Shown here: one piece after another, positions 55,992-64,000 of the stretch
Numbering within the stretch: position 1 is the stretch's first letter
How the letters are laid out: the number at the start of each line of letters is the position of its first letter
NCBI GenBank assembly: GCA_016938875.1
Contig: JAFGTV010000053.1
Coordinates: 62,001 to 126,000 of the forward strand
Length of the DNA stretch: 64,000 nt
From: Paracoccaceae bacterium
Lineage (GTDB): Bacteria > Pseudomonadota > Alphaproteobacteria > Rhodobacterales > Rhodobacteraceae
Direction: 5' to 3'
Notes under the pieces: model-generated
Seen by the model: the letters and a program-made list of their open reading frames with translations, nothing else
What the model was told of the DNA's origin: nothing
Databases searched by the model: none
Translations under genes and position numbers: made by a program

Positions 55992-57308
55992 ATGATGCCT
56001 GGTCTCAGCTTTACGCTGCCGCACTGGCTTTACTGGGTTGGCTTGATCGCGTTTCCGATCATCGCCATGGCGCTGTCGCGCCGTCCCAGGGCCGAAGAAC
56101 GGCGCTACTCCACCGCCCTTGGTTATACGATCCTTGTCACGGGCGGGATCATCGGCCTGCACCGGTTCTATCTCAAAAGCCTGCTTGGGCTGGTTTACCT
56201 GCCGATCTTCGTGTTCGTGCTCTACTCCAACAGCCAGGAACAGGCGGCGCGTTCGATCCTGTCGGACATGGCCAACGAGATGCGCGTGGCCGAACGCATG
56301 GTCGCCCGCGAAGAGCCCCGCATCGCCGAGGCGCGTGACAGCCTGCCCGCATTGCAGGCCGCCCTGGCCGAGGCCGAAGAGGGGTCGTTCGCCGCGCGCA
56401 GTGCCGAAAAGCGGCTGGCCCGTGCCCAGGACGCGATCACCAAGGGCCAAGAGCGTTTGGCCGAGGCCAGCGCGACACTGGTCGAATTCGGCCCGCAGCG
56501 CGATCAGGCCGCCCAGACCCGCAGTTTCTGGGCAAGCGCGGCGGGTTATGCGTTCTACGCGATCCTGGCACTCTTGGTGATCGACGCGCTGATGCTGCCC
56601 TGGATGGTGCGGCGTGCCAATGCCGCCCTACCGGCGCATATCCCCAAGACCGAGGCCGAACTGGCGCTAGAGGCCGTCGAGGCCGAGGAGGGGCCGAAAC
56701 ACGACCGCGAATACGCCACCAACTGGATTGACCGCCTGTCGCTCTTTTGTGGCGAGTTCGTCAGCTATTGGGCGGTGATCGCCGTCCTGGTCTATTACTA
56801 CGAGGTGATCTCGAGATACGTCTTCAACAGCCCCACCAGTTGGGCGCATGAGGCGATGTATCTGATGTTCGGGATGCAATACCTGATCGCCGGATCCTAT
56901 GCGATGCTGACCGAAACCCATGTGCGAGTGGACATCTTTTATGCCCCGCTCAGCCGCCCGAAAAAGGCCTGGGCGGACCTGGTGACCTCGGTCTTCTTCT
57001 TCATCTTCGCGGGCACGTTGCTGGTCACGTCCTGGATTTTCGCGATGGACGCCATCGCGGTGCCCACGGGCAATTCCATCGTGTCGGACTGGGCGCGTGG
57101 CGAGATTTCGTTGGGCCAGTTGTTGTCCGGGATCACCCTGGATCAATGGACCGACCCCTCGATCCGCTGGGGCGAGATCAGTTTCAACGAATGGGAGGTG
57201 CCGCTGTGGCCCATGAAATGGGTGATGGTGATGGGCGGTCTGCTGTTGGTGCTGCAAGGCATATCGAAGATCGGCAAGGACATCCGTGCCATTGCGCGGG
57301 GGGAGTAA
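55992..57308 (+). CDS. dctQ: TRAP transporter small subunit with N-terminal TM2 and coiled-coil module
   Basis: A 438-residue protein; ordinary DctQ proteins are about 160-200 residues. Residues 1-80 hold two or three membrane segments including GYTILVTGGIIGLHRFYLKS, a TM2-domain signature (G-x2-G-x-HRFYL). A charged helical stretch (about 83-178, e.g. RLARAQDAITKGQERLAEAS) is probably a periplasmic or cytosolic coiled coil. A third helix (about 184-203) follows, then a DctQ domain from about 245 with RYVFNSPTSWAHEAMYLMFG. The ATG at 55992 has AGGA seven bases upstream. It starts 84 bases after dctP and ends three bases before dctM. Confidence 0.85.
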   Translation: MMPGLSFTLPHWLYWVGLIAFPIIAMALSRRPRAEERRYSTALGYTILVTGGIIGLHRFYLKSLLGLVYLPIFVFVLYSNSQEQAARSILSDMANEMRVAERMVAREEPRIAEARDSLPALQAALAEAEEGSFAARSAEKRLARAQDAITKGQERLAEASATLVEFGPQRDQAAQTRSFWASAAGYAFYAILALLVIDALMLPWMVRRANAALPAHIPKTEAELALEAVEAEEGPKHDREYATNWIDRLSLFCGEFVSYWAVIAVLVYYYEVISRYVFNSPTSWAHEAMYLMFGMQYLIAGSYAMLTETHVRVDIFYAPLSRPKKAWADLVTSVFFFIFAGTLLVTSWIFAMDAIAVPTGNSIVSDWARGEISLGQLLSGITLDQWTDPSIRWGEISFNEWEVPLWPMKWVMVMGGLLLVLQGISKIGKDIRAIARGE

Positions 57309-57311
57309 CGC

Positions 57312-58667
57312 ATGGGACTTGAGATCGGTATCGAGTGGCTGACACTCATCATGTTCGGCAGCCTTCTGGCGCTGCTGATGGCCGGATTGCCGCTGGCCTT
57401 TGTCACCGGGGGTCTGGCGTGCGTGTTCCTGTTCATCCTGGGCGATGCCCAGGCGCTGAACATCGTGCCCAGCCGCATATTCCCGCTGATGACCAACTAT
57501 CAGCTATCGGCGATTCCACTGTTCATCTTCATGGCTGCGATGTTGGAAAGGGCCGGCATCATCAACGACATGTTCGACGTGATCTACAAGGTGCTGGGAT
57601 CGGTCAAAGGCGGTCTTGCCTCGGCCACGATCATCGCCTCGACGATCCTGGCGGCCATGGTCGGGGTGATCGGCGCGGCGGTGGTGACGATGGGGATCAT
57701 CGCGCTGCCGGCGATGCTGAAACGTGGCTATGATCCGAAAATCGCCATGGGGTCCATCATGGCTGGCGGAACGCTGGGCATCCTGATCCCGCCCTCGATC
57801 CTGGCGATCATCTACGCGGTGGTGGCCGAACAGTCGGTCGGAGAGCTGTTCATCGGCGCGGTCATTCCGGGGCTGATGCTGTCGGGTCTCTACATCCTTT
57901 ATGTAACGGTGCGCTGTTACATCAATCCCGACCTCGGCCCCCCGATCCCGGTGGCCGAACGCATCTCGGGCCGGGAAAAGGTCCGCCTGATGGGCAACAT
58001 GTCGGCCCCACTGGTGCTGATCGTCGTTGTGCTGGGGGTGATCTTTACCGGCGTCGCGACCCCGGTCGAGGCTGCGGGCATCGGCACCTTCGGCGCCTTC
58101 ATCGTGGCCGCCATCCACCGCAAGCTGGACTGGTACACCATCCGCGAGGCCTGCACGACCACCCTAAAGGCATCCGCGATGGTCATCTGGATCATGTTTG
58201 GCGCGACGATCTTTGTCGGGCTCTACGTGCTGGAGGGCGGGCAGCAGTTCGTTCAGGACAGCCTGGCCGCGACGGGCCTGGGCCCCTGGGGCATCCTGAT
58301 CCTGATGCAGATCCTGCTGATCATCCTGGGCATGTTCCTGGATTGGGTCGGTATCTTGCTGCTGTGCGTGCCGATCTTCGTGCCGATCATCAAGGCGCTG
58401 GGCGCGCAGGCCTTTGGCCTGGATGACCCGGCCGACCTGGTGCTGTGGTTCGGGGTGCTTTATCTGGTGAACATGCAGATGAGCTTTCTGTCACCGCCCT
58501 TTGGCTATGCGCTGTTCTATCTGCGCGGCGTCGCCCCGCCCGAGATCCCGATGACCGACATCTTCAAGGCGGCCCTGCCGTTCCTGTTCCTGCAAATCGT
58601 GGGGCTGACGATTTGCATGCTGTTCCCGCAGGTCATCACGTGGCTGCCACGACTGGTCTATGGCTGA
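57312..58667 (+). CDS. dctM: TRAP transporter large permease DctM
   Basis: A 451-residue membrane protein with about 12 helices that imports the ligand with Na+. Typical DctM segments: GLPLAFVTGGLACVFLFILG, IPLFIFMAAMLERAGI, AAMVGVIGAAVVTMGIIALP, GGTLGILIPPSILAIIYAVV (conserved GxLGxLIPPS), and LGMFLDWVGILLLCVPIFVP. It ends LPFLFLQIVGLTICMLFPQVI, as usual. It follows dctQ by three bases. A LacI-type regulator gene converges with it. Confidence 0.95.
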   Translation: MGLEIGIEWLTLIMFGSLLALLMAGLPLAFVTGGLACVFLFILGDAQALNIVPSRIFPLMTNYQLSAIPLFIFMAAMLERAGIINDMFDVIYKVLGSVKGGLASATIIASTILAAMVGVIGAAVVTMGIIALPAMLKRGYDPKIAMGSIMAGGTLGILIPPSILAIIYAVVAEQSVGELFIGAVIPGLMLSGLYILYVTVRCYINPDLGPPIPVAERISGREKVRLMGNMSAPLVLIVVVLGVIFTGVATPVEAAGIGTFGAFIVAAIHRKLDWYTIREACTTTLKASAMVIWIMFGATIFVGLYVLEGGQQFVQDSLAATGLGPWGILILMQILLIILGMFLDWVGILLLCVPIFVPIIKALGAQAFGLDDPADLVLWFGVLYLVNMQMSFLSPPFGYALFYLRGVAPPEIPMTDIFKAALPFLFLQIVGLTICMLFPQVITWLPRLVYG

Positions 58668-58708
58668 TCCGATCGGGGGCGGTGGGGCAACCTGCCGCCC
58701 TCGACCTC

Positions 58709-59758
58709 TCAGGTATCATGCGGGCGCGGGCGCAGCGTGTCGCCGGGGTCCAGCCGGGGCACCAGCGCGATCCGCTCGCCCAGGCCGGAAACCCCCTTTT
58801 GCACACAATCGGCAATGATCTGGGCGGCCTTGCGACCGATCTCGCGCCGACGGATATCCATCGTCGCCGGACGCAGCGGCAGCCCGTCCAGCAACTCGAT
58901 CCCGTTGAACCCGGCCAACCCCAGGGTGCCGGGAATGTCGATGCCCTTTTCCAGGCAATACAGCAGCCCGCCGGCGGCGATCATGTCGTTGGAATAGTAC
59001 AGGAAATCCAGATCCGGGCTGCGCTCCAGGATGGCGCGGGTCATCTCTCGCCCCTTGGCCAGGCCCGAGCCGCCGGAATAGAACTCGTGATCGGCGACCT
59101 CGATGCCCGCCCGCGCCAGCGCCCCGGTAAACCCCTCAAAGCGTTTGCGCGCCCGGTGGTCCATCGGCATCTTGGTTCCCAGAAATCCGATCCGCCGATA
59201 GCCCGCCACCGCGATCGCGCGGGCCATCTCGGCCCCGGCGCGGCGATGTGAAATGCCCACGACGGAATCGACCGGTTCCCCGTCCAGGTCCATGATCTCG
59301 ACCACCGGGATATCTGCGGCGCGCAGCATGGCGCGGGTGGCCTCGGAATGTTCCAGCCCGGCGATGATGACCCCCGAGGGGCGCCAGGACAGCATCTCGA
59401 ACAACACCTTTTCCTCATGCGGCGGATCATAGCGCGACACGCCCACCACGGGTTGCAGGGGGGTATCCTCCAGCACCTCGTTGATGCCCGACAGAACCTC
59501 GGGGAAGACCAAGTTCGACAACGACGGAATGATCACGCCGACGAGGTTCACCCGCTGGCTGGCCAACCCGCCGGCGATCTTGTTGGGCACATAGCCCAGC
59601 CGCTTGGCCGCCTCCAGGACCCGGGCGCGGGTCTTTTCCGACACGTCCCCGCTTTGACGCAAGACGCGGCTGACCGTCATCTCGGAAACGCCCGAGGCCT
59701 CGGAAACATCGCGCAGCGTCAGGGGACGGCGCGGGCGGGGCGTTTGGGAAATGGTCAC
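58709..59758 (-). CDS. LacI-family transcriptional regulator
   Basis: A 349-residue repressor-type protein. The helix-turn-helix is LTLRDVSEASGVSEMTVSRV (14-33), followed by the hinge RLGYVPNKIAGGLASQRVN, and a periplasmic-binding-protein-like sensor with VGVIIPSLSNLVFPEVLSGI and LGLAGFNGIELLDG. It resembles the GntR-type (gluconate) branch of LacI regulators, but no gluconate gene is near. I put the start at GTG 59758; another GTG 45 bases upstream is possible. It converges with dctM, so control of the TRAP operon is only a guess. Confidence 0.88.
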   Translation of the reverse strand: MTISQTPRPRRPLTLRDVSEASGVSEMTVSRVLRQSGDVSEKTRARVLEAAKRLGYVPNKIAGGLASQRVNLVGVIIPSLSNLVFPEVLSGINEVLEDTPLQPVVGVSRYDPPHEEKVLFEMLSWRPSGVIIAGLEHSEATRAMLRAADIPVVEIMDLDGEPVDSVVGISHRRAGAEMARAIAVAGYRRIGFLGTKMPMDHRARKRFEGFTGALARAGIEVADHEFYSGGSGLAKGREMTRAILERSPDLDFLYYSNDMIAAGGLLYCLEKGIDIPGTLGLAGFNGIELLDGLPLRPATMDIRRREIGRKAAQIIADCVQKGVSGLGERIALVPRLDPGDTLRPRPHDT

Positions 59759-59870
59759 GTGGGACTTGGTCCTGTCGCAGCTTTGTGTCCAGTTAACCGC
59801 CACGACGCAAAAAGTCCAAGCCGATGCGGGCTTGCATGCGGTATGTATTCCGGGGAAAAAGGCGGCGCGC

Positions 59871-59947
59871 GGCCCCGTGGCTCAACTGGATAGAGCAATC
59901 CCCTCCTAAGGGATAGGTTACAGGTTCAAGTCCTGTCGGGGTCACCA
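59871..59947 (+). tRNA. tRNA-Arg (anticodon CCT)
   Basis: Acceptor GGCCCCG pairs with CGGGGTC, the D-arm region is GCTCAACTGGATAGAGC, the anticodon stem ATCCC/GGGAT carries loop CTCCTAA (anticodon CCT), and T-arm is ACAGGTTCAAGTCCTGT; CCA is encoded. It reads AGG, a rare codon in GC-rich genomes. Confidence 0.97.
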
Positions 59948-59976
59948 GCGCCCCCCACCCCCGCCACAGGCGTCGT

Positions 59977-59991
59977 GCCGCCAATGGCGGC
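59977..59991. repeat. Hairpin between tRNA-Arg and the membrane winged-helix gene
   Basis: GCCGCC-AAT-GGCGGC is a perfect 6-bp stem between converging transcripts. It lacks a T-run on either strand, so it is only a possible weak terminator. Confidence 0.4.
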
Positions 59992-59998
59992 GCGCGGG

Positions 59999-60703
59999 TC
60001 AGTTCATGCGGATCACGTCCTTGTCGATGGCCAGCATATAGCCGCGCCGCGCGACGTTCTTGATCAGCAATTCGCTGACCATCTGGTTGCCCAGGGAATC
60101 GCGCAGGCGCTTGATCCGCGTGGCGCCTGCGGCCTCGTCGCAATCGGCGGGCTGGCGGCCCGAGATGACCGCCTCGATCTCGGAGCCCGAGAGCATGTCG
60201 TCATCCATCCGGGCCTCGGCCAGCACCGACAGGGTTTCGATCGCGGCCTCGGTCAGCTTGAAGGCCATGCCGTTCAGGATCACCGTGTTTTCCGCCCGGC
60301 TGATGGTCAGCGAGGAAACCCGGATGCCCGCGCGCTCGATCTCGGACATGCGGCGATTGAGGGTTATGATCGTGATCAGAAAGACCAGCGAAGCGATCAA
60401 GAGCGCCGTGGCGAACACCAGCAGCACGAAGATCACCATGCGGTAAGAGGTCAGCACATCGGAAAACGCGGTGCCCGACTGGGCCAGGATCTCCAACAGC
60501 TTGATCTGCGCGCCCGAGGTCAGGTCGTTGTTTTCCACGAATATCCGCTCGACCCGCGCGTTGAAGGCGTTGGCGTCGGGCAGATTCAGGAACAACAGCA
60601 CCGCGGCAATCAGCAGAATCGCCACGATGGCGGCCATCCCGGCGATCACCACGCGCCCAGCCTGCAACGGGCGGGTTGGTCCGGGGGCGACCGGGTCCGT
60701 CAT
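59999..60703 (-). CDS. Membrane-anchored winged-helix protein, function unknown
   Basis: A 234-residue protein with two membrane helices (about 18-40 and 88-114). The 47-residue loop between them should be periplasmic, with both ends in the cytosol. Residues about 130-226 resemble an OmpR-type winged helix: VSSLTISRAENTVILNGMAF, then LTEAAIETLSVLAEARM, ATRIKRLRDSLGNQMVSELL and IKNVARRGYMLA. This is an inverted ToxR/CadC-like layout, with two helices before the DNA-binding domain. No characterised homologue is recalled. It lies 39 bases downstream of a small secreted-protein gene on the same strand. Confidence 0.7.
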   Translation of the reverse strand: MTDPVAPGPTRPLQAGRVVIAGMAAIVAILLIAAVLLFLNLPDANAFNARVERIFVENNDLTSGAQIKLLEILAQSGTAFSDVLTSYRMVIFVLLVFATALLIASLVFLITIITLNRRMSEIERAGIRVSSLTISRAENTVILNGMAFKLTEAAIETLSVLAEARMDDDMLSGSEIEAVISGRQPADCDEAAGATRIKRLRDSLGNQMVSELLIKNVARRGYMLAIDKDVIRMN

Positions 60704-60742
60704 GGGGTTTCTCCGCCGGGGTGTGGGCGCATCGGCCCGCCC

Positions 60743-61036
60743 TCAGTATTTCAGGTAAAAGGCGCCGGCGCTGGATTTGCGCTGGGCCAGGCCGTCGCCG
60801 CCAAAGATGGACATCACGTTCAGCAACTGCCATCCGCCGCGACCGATCCGGCGGTCGATTTCGCGGGCCGCGTCGGTGCGGCTGCCGCAGGCGGGGTCGG
60901 GCAACTCGATTACGCCATAGTGCAGCCGCAGGGGGTTGTCCTTCTTGGCCTTGTAGTCGGCATAGCACTCTGCCGAGGCGGCACCGGACAGCGCTAGGCT
61001 GAGCAAGACGGCGGGGAGGAGGATGTGCGTTTTCAT
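60743..61036 (-). CDS. Small secreted protein, function unknown
   Basis: A 97-residue protein with a signal peptide (MKTHILLPAVLLSLALSGAASA) and a mature part starting ECYADYKAKKDNPLRLHYGV, with a second Cys in PDPACGSRTDAA that may form a disulfide with the first. The end reads GAFYLKY. The Tyr-rich mature domain looks conserved and compact, similar to short periplasmic proteins common in Rhodobacterales. It probably shares a transcript with the winged-helix gene downstream. Confidence 0.75.
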   Translation of the reverse strand: MKTHILLPAVLLSLALSGAASAECYADYKAKKDNPLRLHYGVIELPDPACGSRTDAAREIDRRIGRGGWQLLNVMSIFGGDGLAQRKSSAGAFYLKY

Positions 61037-61234
61037 GGGGCAGAGCATGTGTCACCGCGCCCTGCTATTCAATAACAACTGCGAATTACTGCGCCCGGCG
61101 GGACAATGTTCCTCCGGTTATCCGATAACAGGGCGGCGATATTGCCTGTCATCGTGCCCCGCCCGCAGTTTGGGTCCATCGCAACGACGGGCCGGTTCAC
61201 CTCGGTCCCGCCGCCCCACCGAAAGGATACCGAC

Positions 61235-61675
61235 ATGACCCGCAAGATTATCGCCCCGCTTCTGGCCGCCGCTCTGGCCTTCAGCCCGATCGCCGCTGCC
61301 CCCGCCCGTGCCGATGGCGATTTGGCAAAGGTGCTGTTGGGCGCGACTGCGCTGTTCATCATCGCCGATGGTCTGGACAAAAACGGCAACCGAACCGTTC
61401 GCCGGGTCGCGCCGGTGCATCGTGACTGGTTCGACGGCAATGACGCGCGGGGTCGCAACGCCCGTGTGATCCCGTCGAACTGTGTGCGCGTGGTCAATAC
61501 CCGCGTTGGCCGGCGCCAGATCGCCACGGAACGCTGCATGACCAGCCAGGGTGTGCGCCGTCTGCCGGACCGGTGCGAGGTGTCGCTGCGCGGCGGGCGC
61601 CCCGGTGCGCGAGAGGCGTACGGCGTGCGTTGTCTGGCCCAGTACGGCTATCGGGTCGAGGCGCGGCGCCGCTAG
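61235..61675 (+). CDS. Basic secreted protein, function unknown
   Basis: A 146-residue protein. The signal peptide ([20 protein letters not shown] and AAPARA) is followed by a hydrophobic stretch [19 protein letters not shown], so it may stay anchored. Then comes a very Arg-rich domain with four Cys ([34 protein letters not shown]) in a regular spacing, likely two disulfides. AAAGGA precedes the ATG at 61235. I do not recognise the family by name. The frame is full length and the protein looks real. Confidence 0.78.
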   Translation: MTRKIIAPLLAAALAFSPIAAAPARADGDLAKVLLGATALFIIADGLDKNGNRTVRRVAPVHRDWFDGNDARGRNARVIPSNCVRVVNTRVGRRQIATERCMTSQGVRRLPDRCEVSLRGGRPGAREAYGVRCLAQYGYRVEARRR

Positions 61676-61787
61676 GCACCGCAGAGCAGGGCAGCGGTCC
61701 GATCAAGGTTCGCGCCAAGGGCCGGGGGTATGGTGCCCCCGGCCTTTTCGCTTGTGCGGGGTGGTGTTTGCCGGTTCTTTGTCCGCC

Positions 61788-62424
61788 ATGACCCAGAGCT
61801 TTCCCGATTTCACCCTTGAGAGTGAGGCCATGGCCAATGGCGCACGGTTCGTCGTGGGCGTGGACGAGGTTGGCCGCGGCCCGCTGGCCGGGCCGGTCAC
61901 CGCGGCCGCCGTGCGCCTGGACCCCGCGCGCCTGCCGCCGGGGCTGAACGATTCCAAAAAGCTGACGGCGGCCCGGCGCGTGGCGTTACACCAGGCGATC
62001 CTGGCCCAGGCCGAGGTGTCCATCGCCCATGCCAGCGTTCAGGAAATCGACGCGCTGAACATCCTGCGCGCCAGCCACCTGGCGATGTGCCGTGCCATTG
62101 CCGGGCTGGCGCAGCCGCCCGATCTGGCGTTGATTGACGGCAACCTTTTGCCGCGTGATCTGCCCTGCGCCGGGTTGGCGGTGGTCAAGGGGGATGCGCG
62201 GTCGCTGTCGATCGCGGCGGCCTCGATCGTGGCAAAGGTAACGCGCGATGCGCTGATGGTGGAGCTTGCGCAACAGCATCCCGGCTATGGGTGGGAGCGT
62301 AACGCCGGATACCCCACCAAGGCGCATCTGCAGGCCCTCCGAGATATTGGGGTCAGCCCATGCCATAGGCGTTCGTTTGCGCCGGTGCACAACATCTTGT
62401 ATCAAGAGAAATCAGTAAGTGACT

Positions 62425-62426
<2 letters not shown>
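61788..62426 (+). CDS. rnhB: Ribonuclease HII
   Basis: A 212-residue endonuclease that cuts RNA in RNA-DNA hybrids and removes single ribonucleotides. Catalytic residues: Asp and Glu in [20 protein letters not shown] (DEVGRG), Asp in [10 protein letters not shown], and the Ser-rich [31 protein letters not shown] and [10 protein letters not shown] complete the signature. The start is the ATG at 61788. ccrM follows after a 90-base promoter region. Confidence 0.96.
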
Positions 62427-63625
<1,199 letters not shown>

Positions 63626-63688
63626 GATTTCCCAACGGTTTTTCAGTTACCGCCTGTGCCCGTGGCCCCGCGCCGCGGCACACACCTT

Positions 63689-63719
63689 GCCCCGCCATGT
63701 CCAATGGCGGGGCTTTTTT
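63689..63719 (+). terminator. Rho-independent terminator after ccrM
   Basis: GCCCCGCCAT (63689-63698) pairs perfectly with ATGGCGGGGC (63704-63713), followed by six T. It ends ccrM transcription. Confidence 0.9.
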
Positions 63720-63897
63720 CTGGCTGATGGGACGTTCGCTTAAGATGGCACAAGGCTGGAGGAATAGGCCGCCTCTTGCCGCAATCGGTGGCGTGAACGC
63801 GGTTAGGGACGCCGTTCAATCAAACTGACGCGATTTCCCCGGGCGATCGGTTGGAATCCACCTATCCTGCGCCATCTTCAGCCGCAGGAGGTGAGTC

Positions 63898-64000
63898 ATG
63901 AAATTCTTGATTATTGGTGCAAGCAAGGGGATCGGCCTGGAAACGGTGACCTATGCCTTGGGGCGTGGTCACGACGTGCGGGCCTTTGCCCGCCACCCAG
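63898..64000 (+). CDS. Rossmann-fold NAD(P)-binding protein, N-terminal fragment
   Basis: It starts at ATG 63898 with AGGAGG seven bases before it, and reads MKFLIIGASKGIGLETVTYA, then LGRGHDVRAFARHP at the window edge. The GASKGIG nucleotide-binding loop marks an SDR or NAD(P)H-binding (NmrA-like) protein. Only 34 codons are visible, so no finer call is possible. Confidence 0.75.
   Translation, partial: MKFLIIGASKGIGLETVTYALGRGHDVRAFARHP

Overview
This is GC-rich alphaproteobacterial chromosome, most likely Rhodobacterales (Rhodobacter/Roseobacter group). The basis is the petP-petR pair, a petABC (fbcFBC) cytochrome bc1 operon, a CcrM-type GANTC methyltransferase, class I PHA synthase, the xseB-ispA-dxs cluster and FNR-type TTGAY-N4-RTCAA boxes. 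Genus cannot be fixed from the window. I found no complete insertion sequence, prophage or CRISPR array.

Region 1 (1-15.8 kb) is an accessory energy, stress and low-oxygen island. On the minus strand lies an N-type rotary ATPase operon in the order atpD-C-Q-R-B-E-F-A (atpA runs off the left edge), preceded by phaC. Then come a broken Crp/Fnr regulator, a DUF389 membrane protein, a CbpA/CbpM chaperone pair, a tiny proline-rich protein, a fusion of protein-L-isoaspartate methyltransferase with an erythromycin-esterase-like domain, and a P2-type cation ATPase. Two good FNR boxes lie before the fusion gene cluster and before the P-type ATPase, and a degenerate one lies before phaC. Several gaps hold decayed gene remnants.

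Region 2 (16.3-31 kb) is mostly core: tRNA-Leu, an NDUFA9-like NAD(P)-binding protein, uppP, gltD-gltB, mtgA, a glutathione transferase and queG. It is followed by an unusual cluster of three HupE/UreJ-type membrane proteins with a DUF4198 protein (probable metal handling), and a DMT exporter.

Region 3 (31-43 kb) holds ilvE, petP-petR, a histone-deacetylase-family amidohydrolase, xseB-ispA-dxs (isoprenoid precursors), an ExoD-family protein, an NAD-dependent epimerase, amn, an HU-type DNA-binding protein, another DMT transporter and a hypothetical secreted protein.

Region 4 (43-54.5 kb) holds aroC, a TPP riboswitch driving thiBPQ, a shared terminator, the petABC operon, a second glutathione transferase with two small partners, and mtaB-dapF.

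Region 5 (54.5-64 kb) holds tRNA-Lys and a TRAP transporter whose small subunit is fused to a TM2/coiled-coil module, with a hairpin after the binding-protein gene. It continues with a LacI-type regulator, tRNA-Arg, a membrane-anchored winged-helix protein, two small secreted proteins, rnhB, ccrM (with three GANTC sites packed in its promoter), and the start of a Rossmann-fold protein at the right edge.
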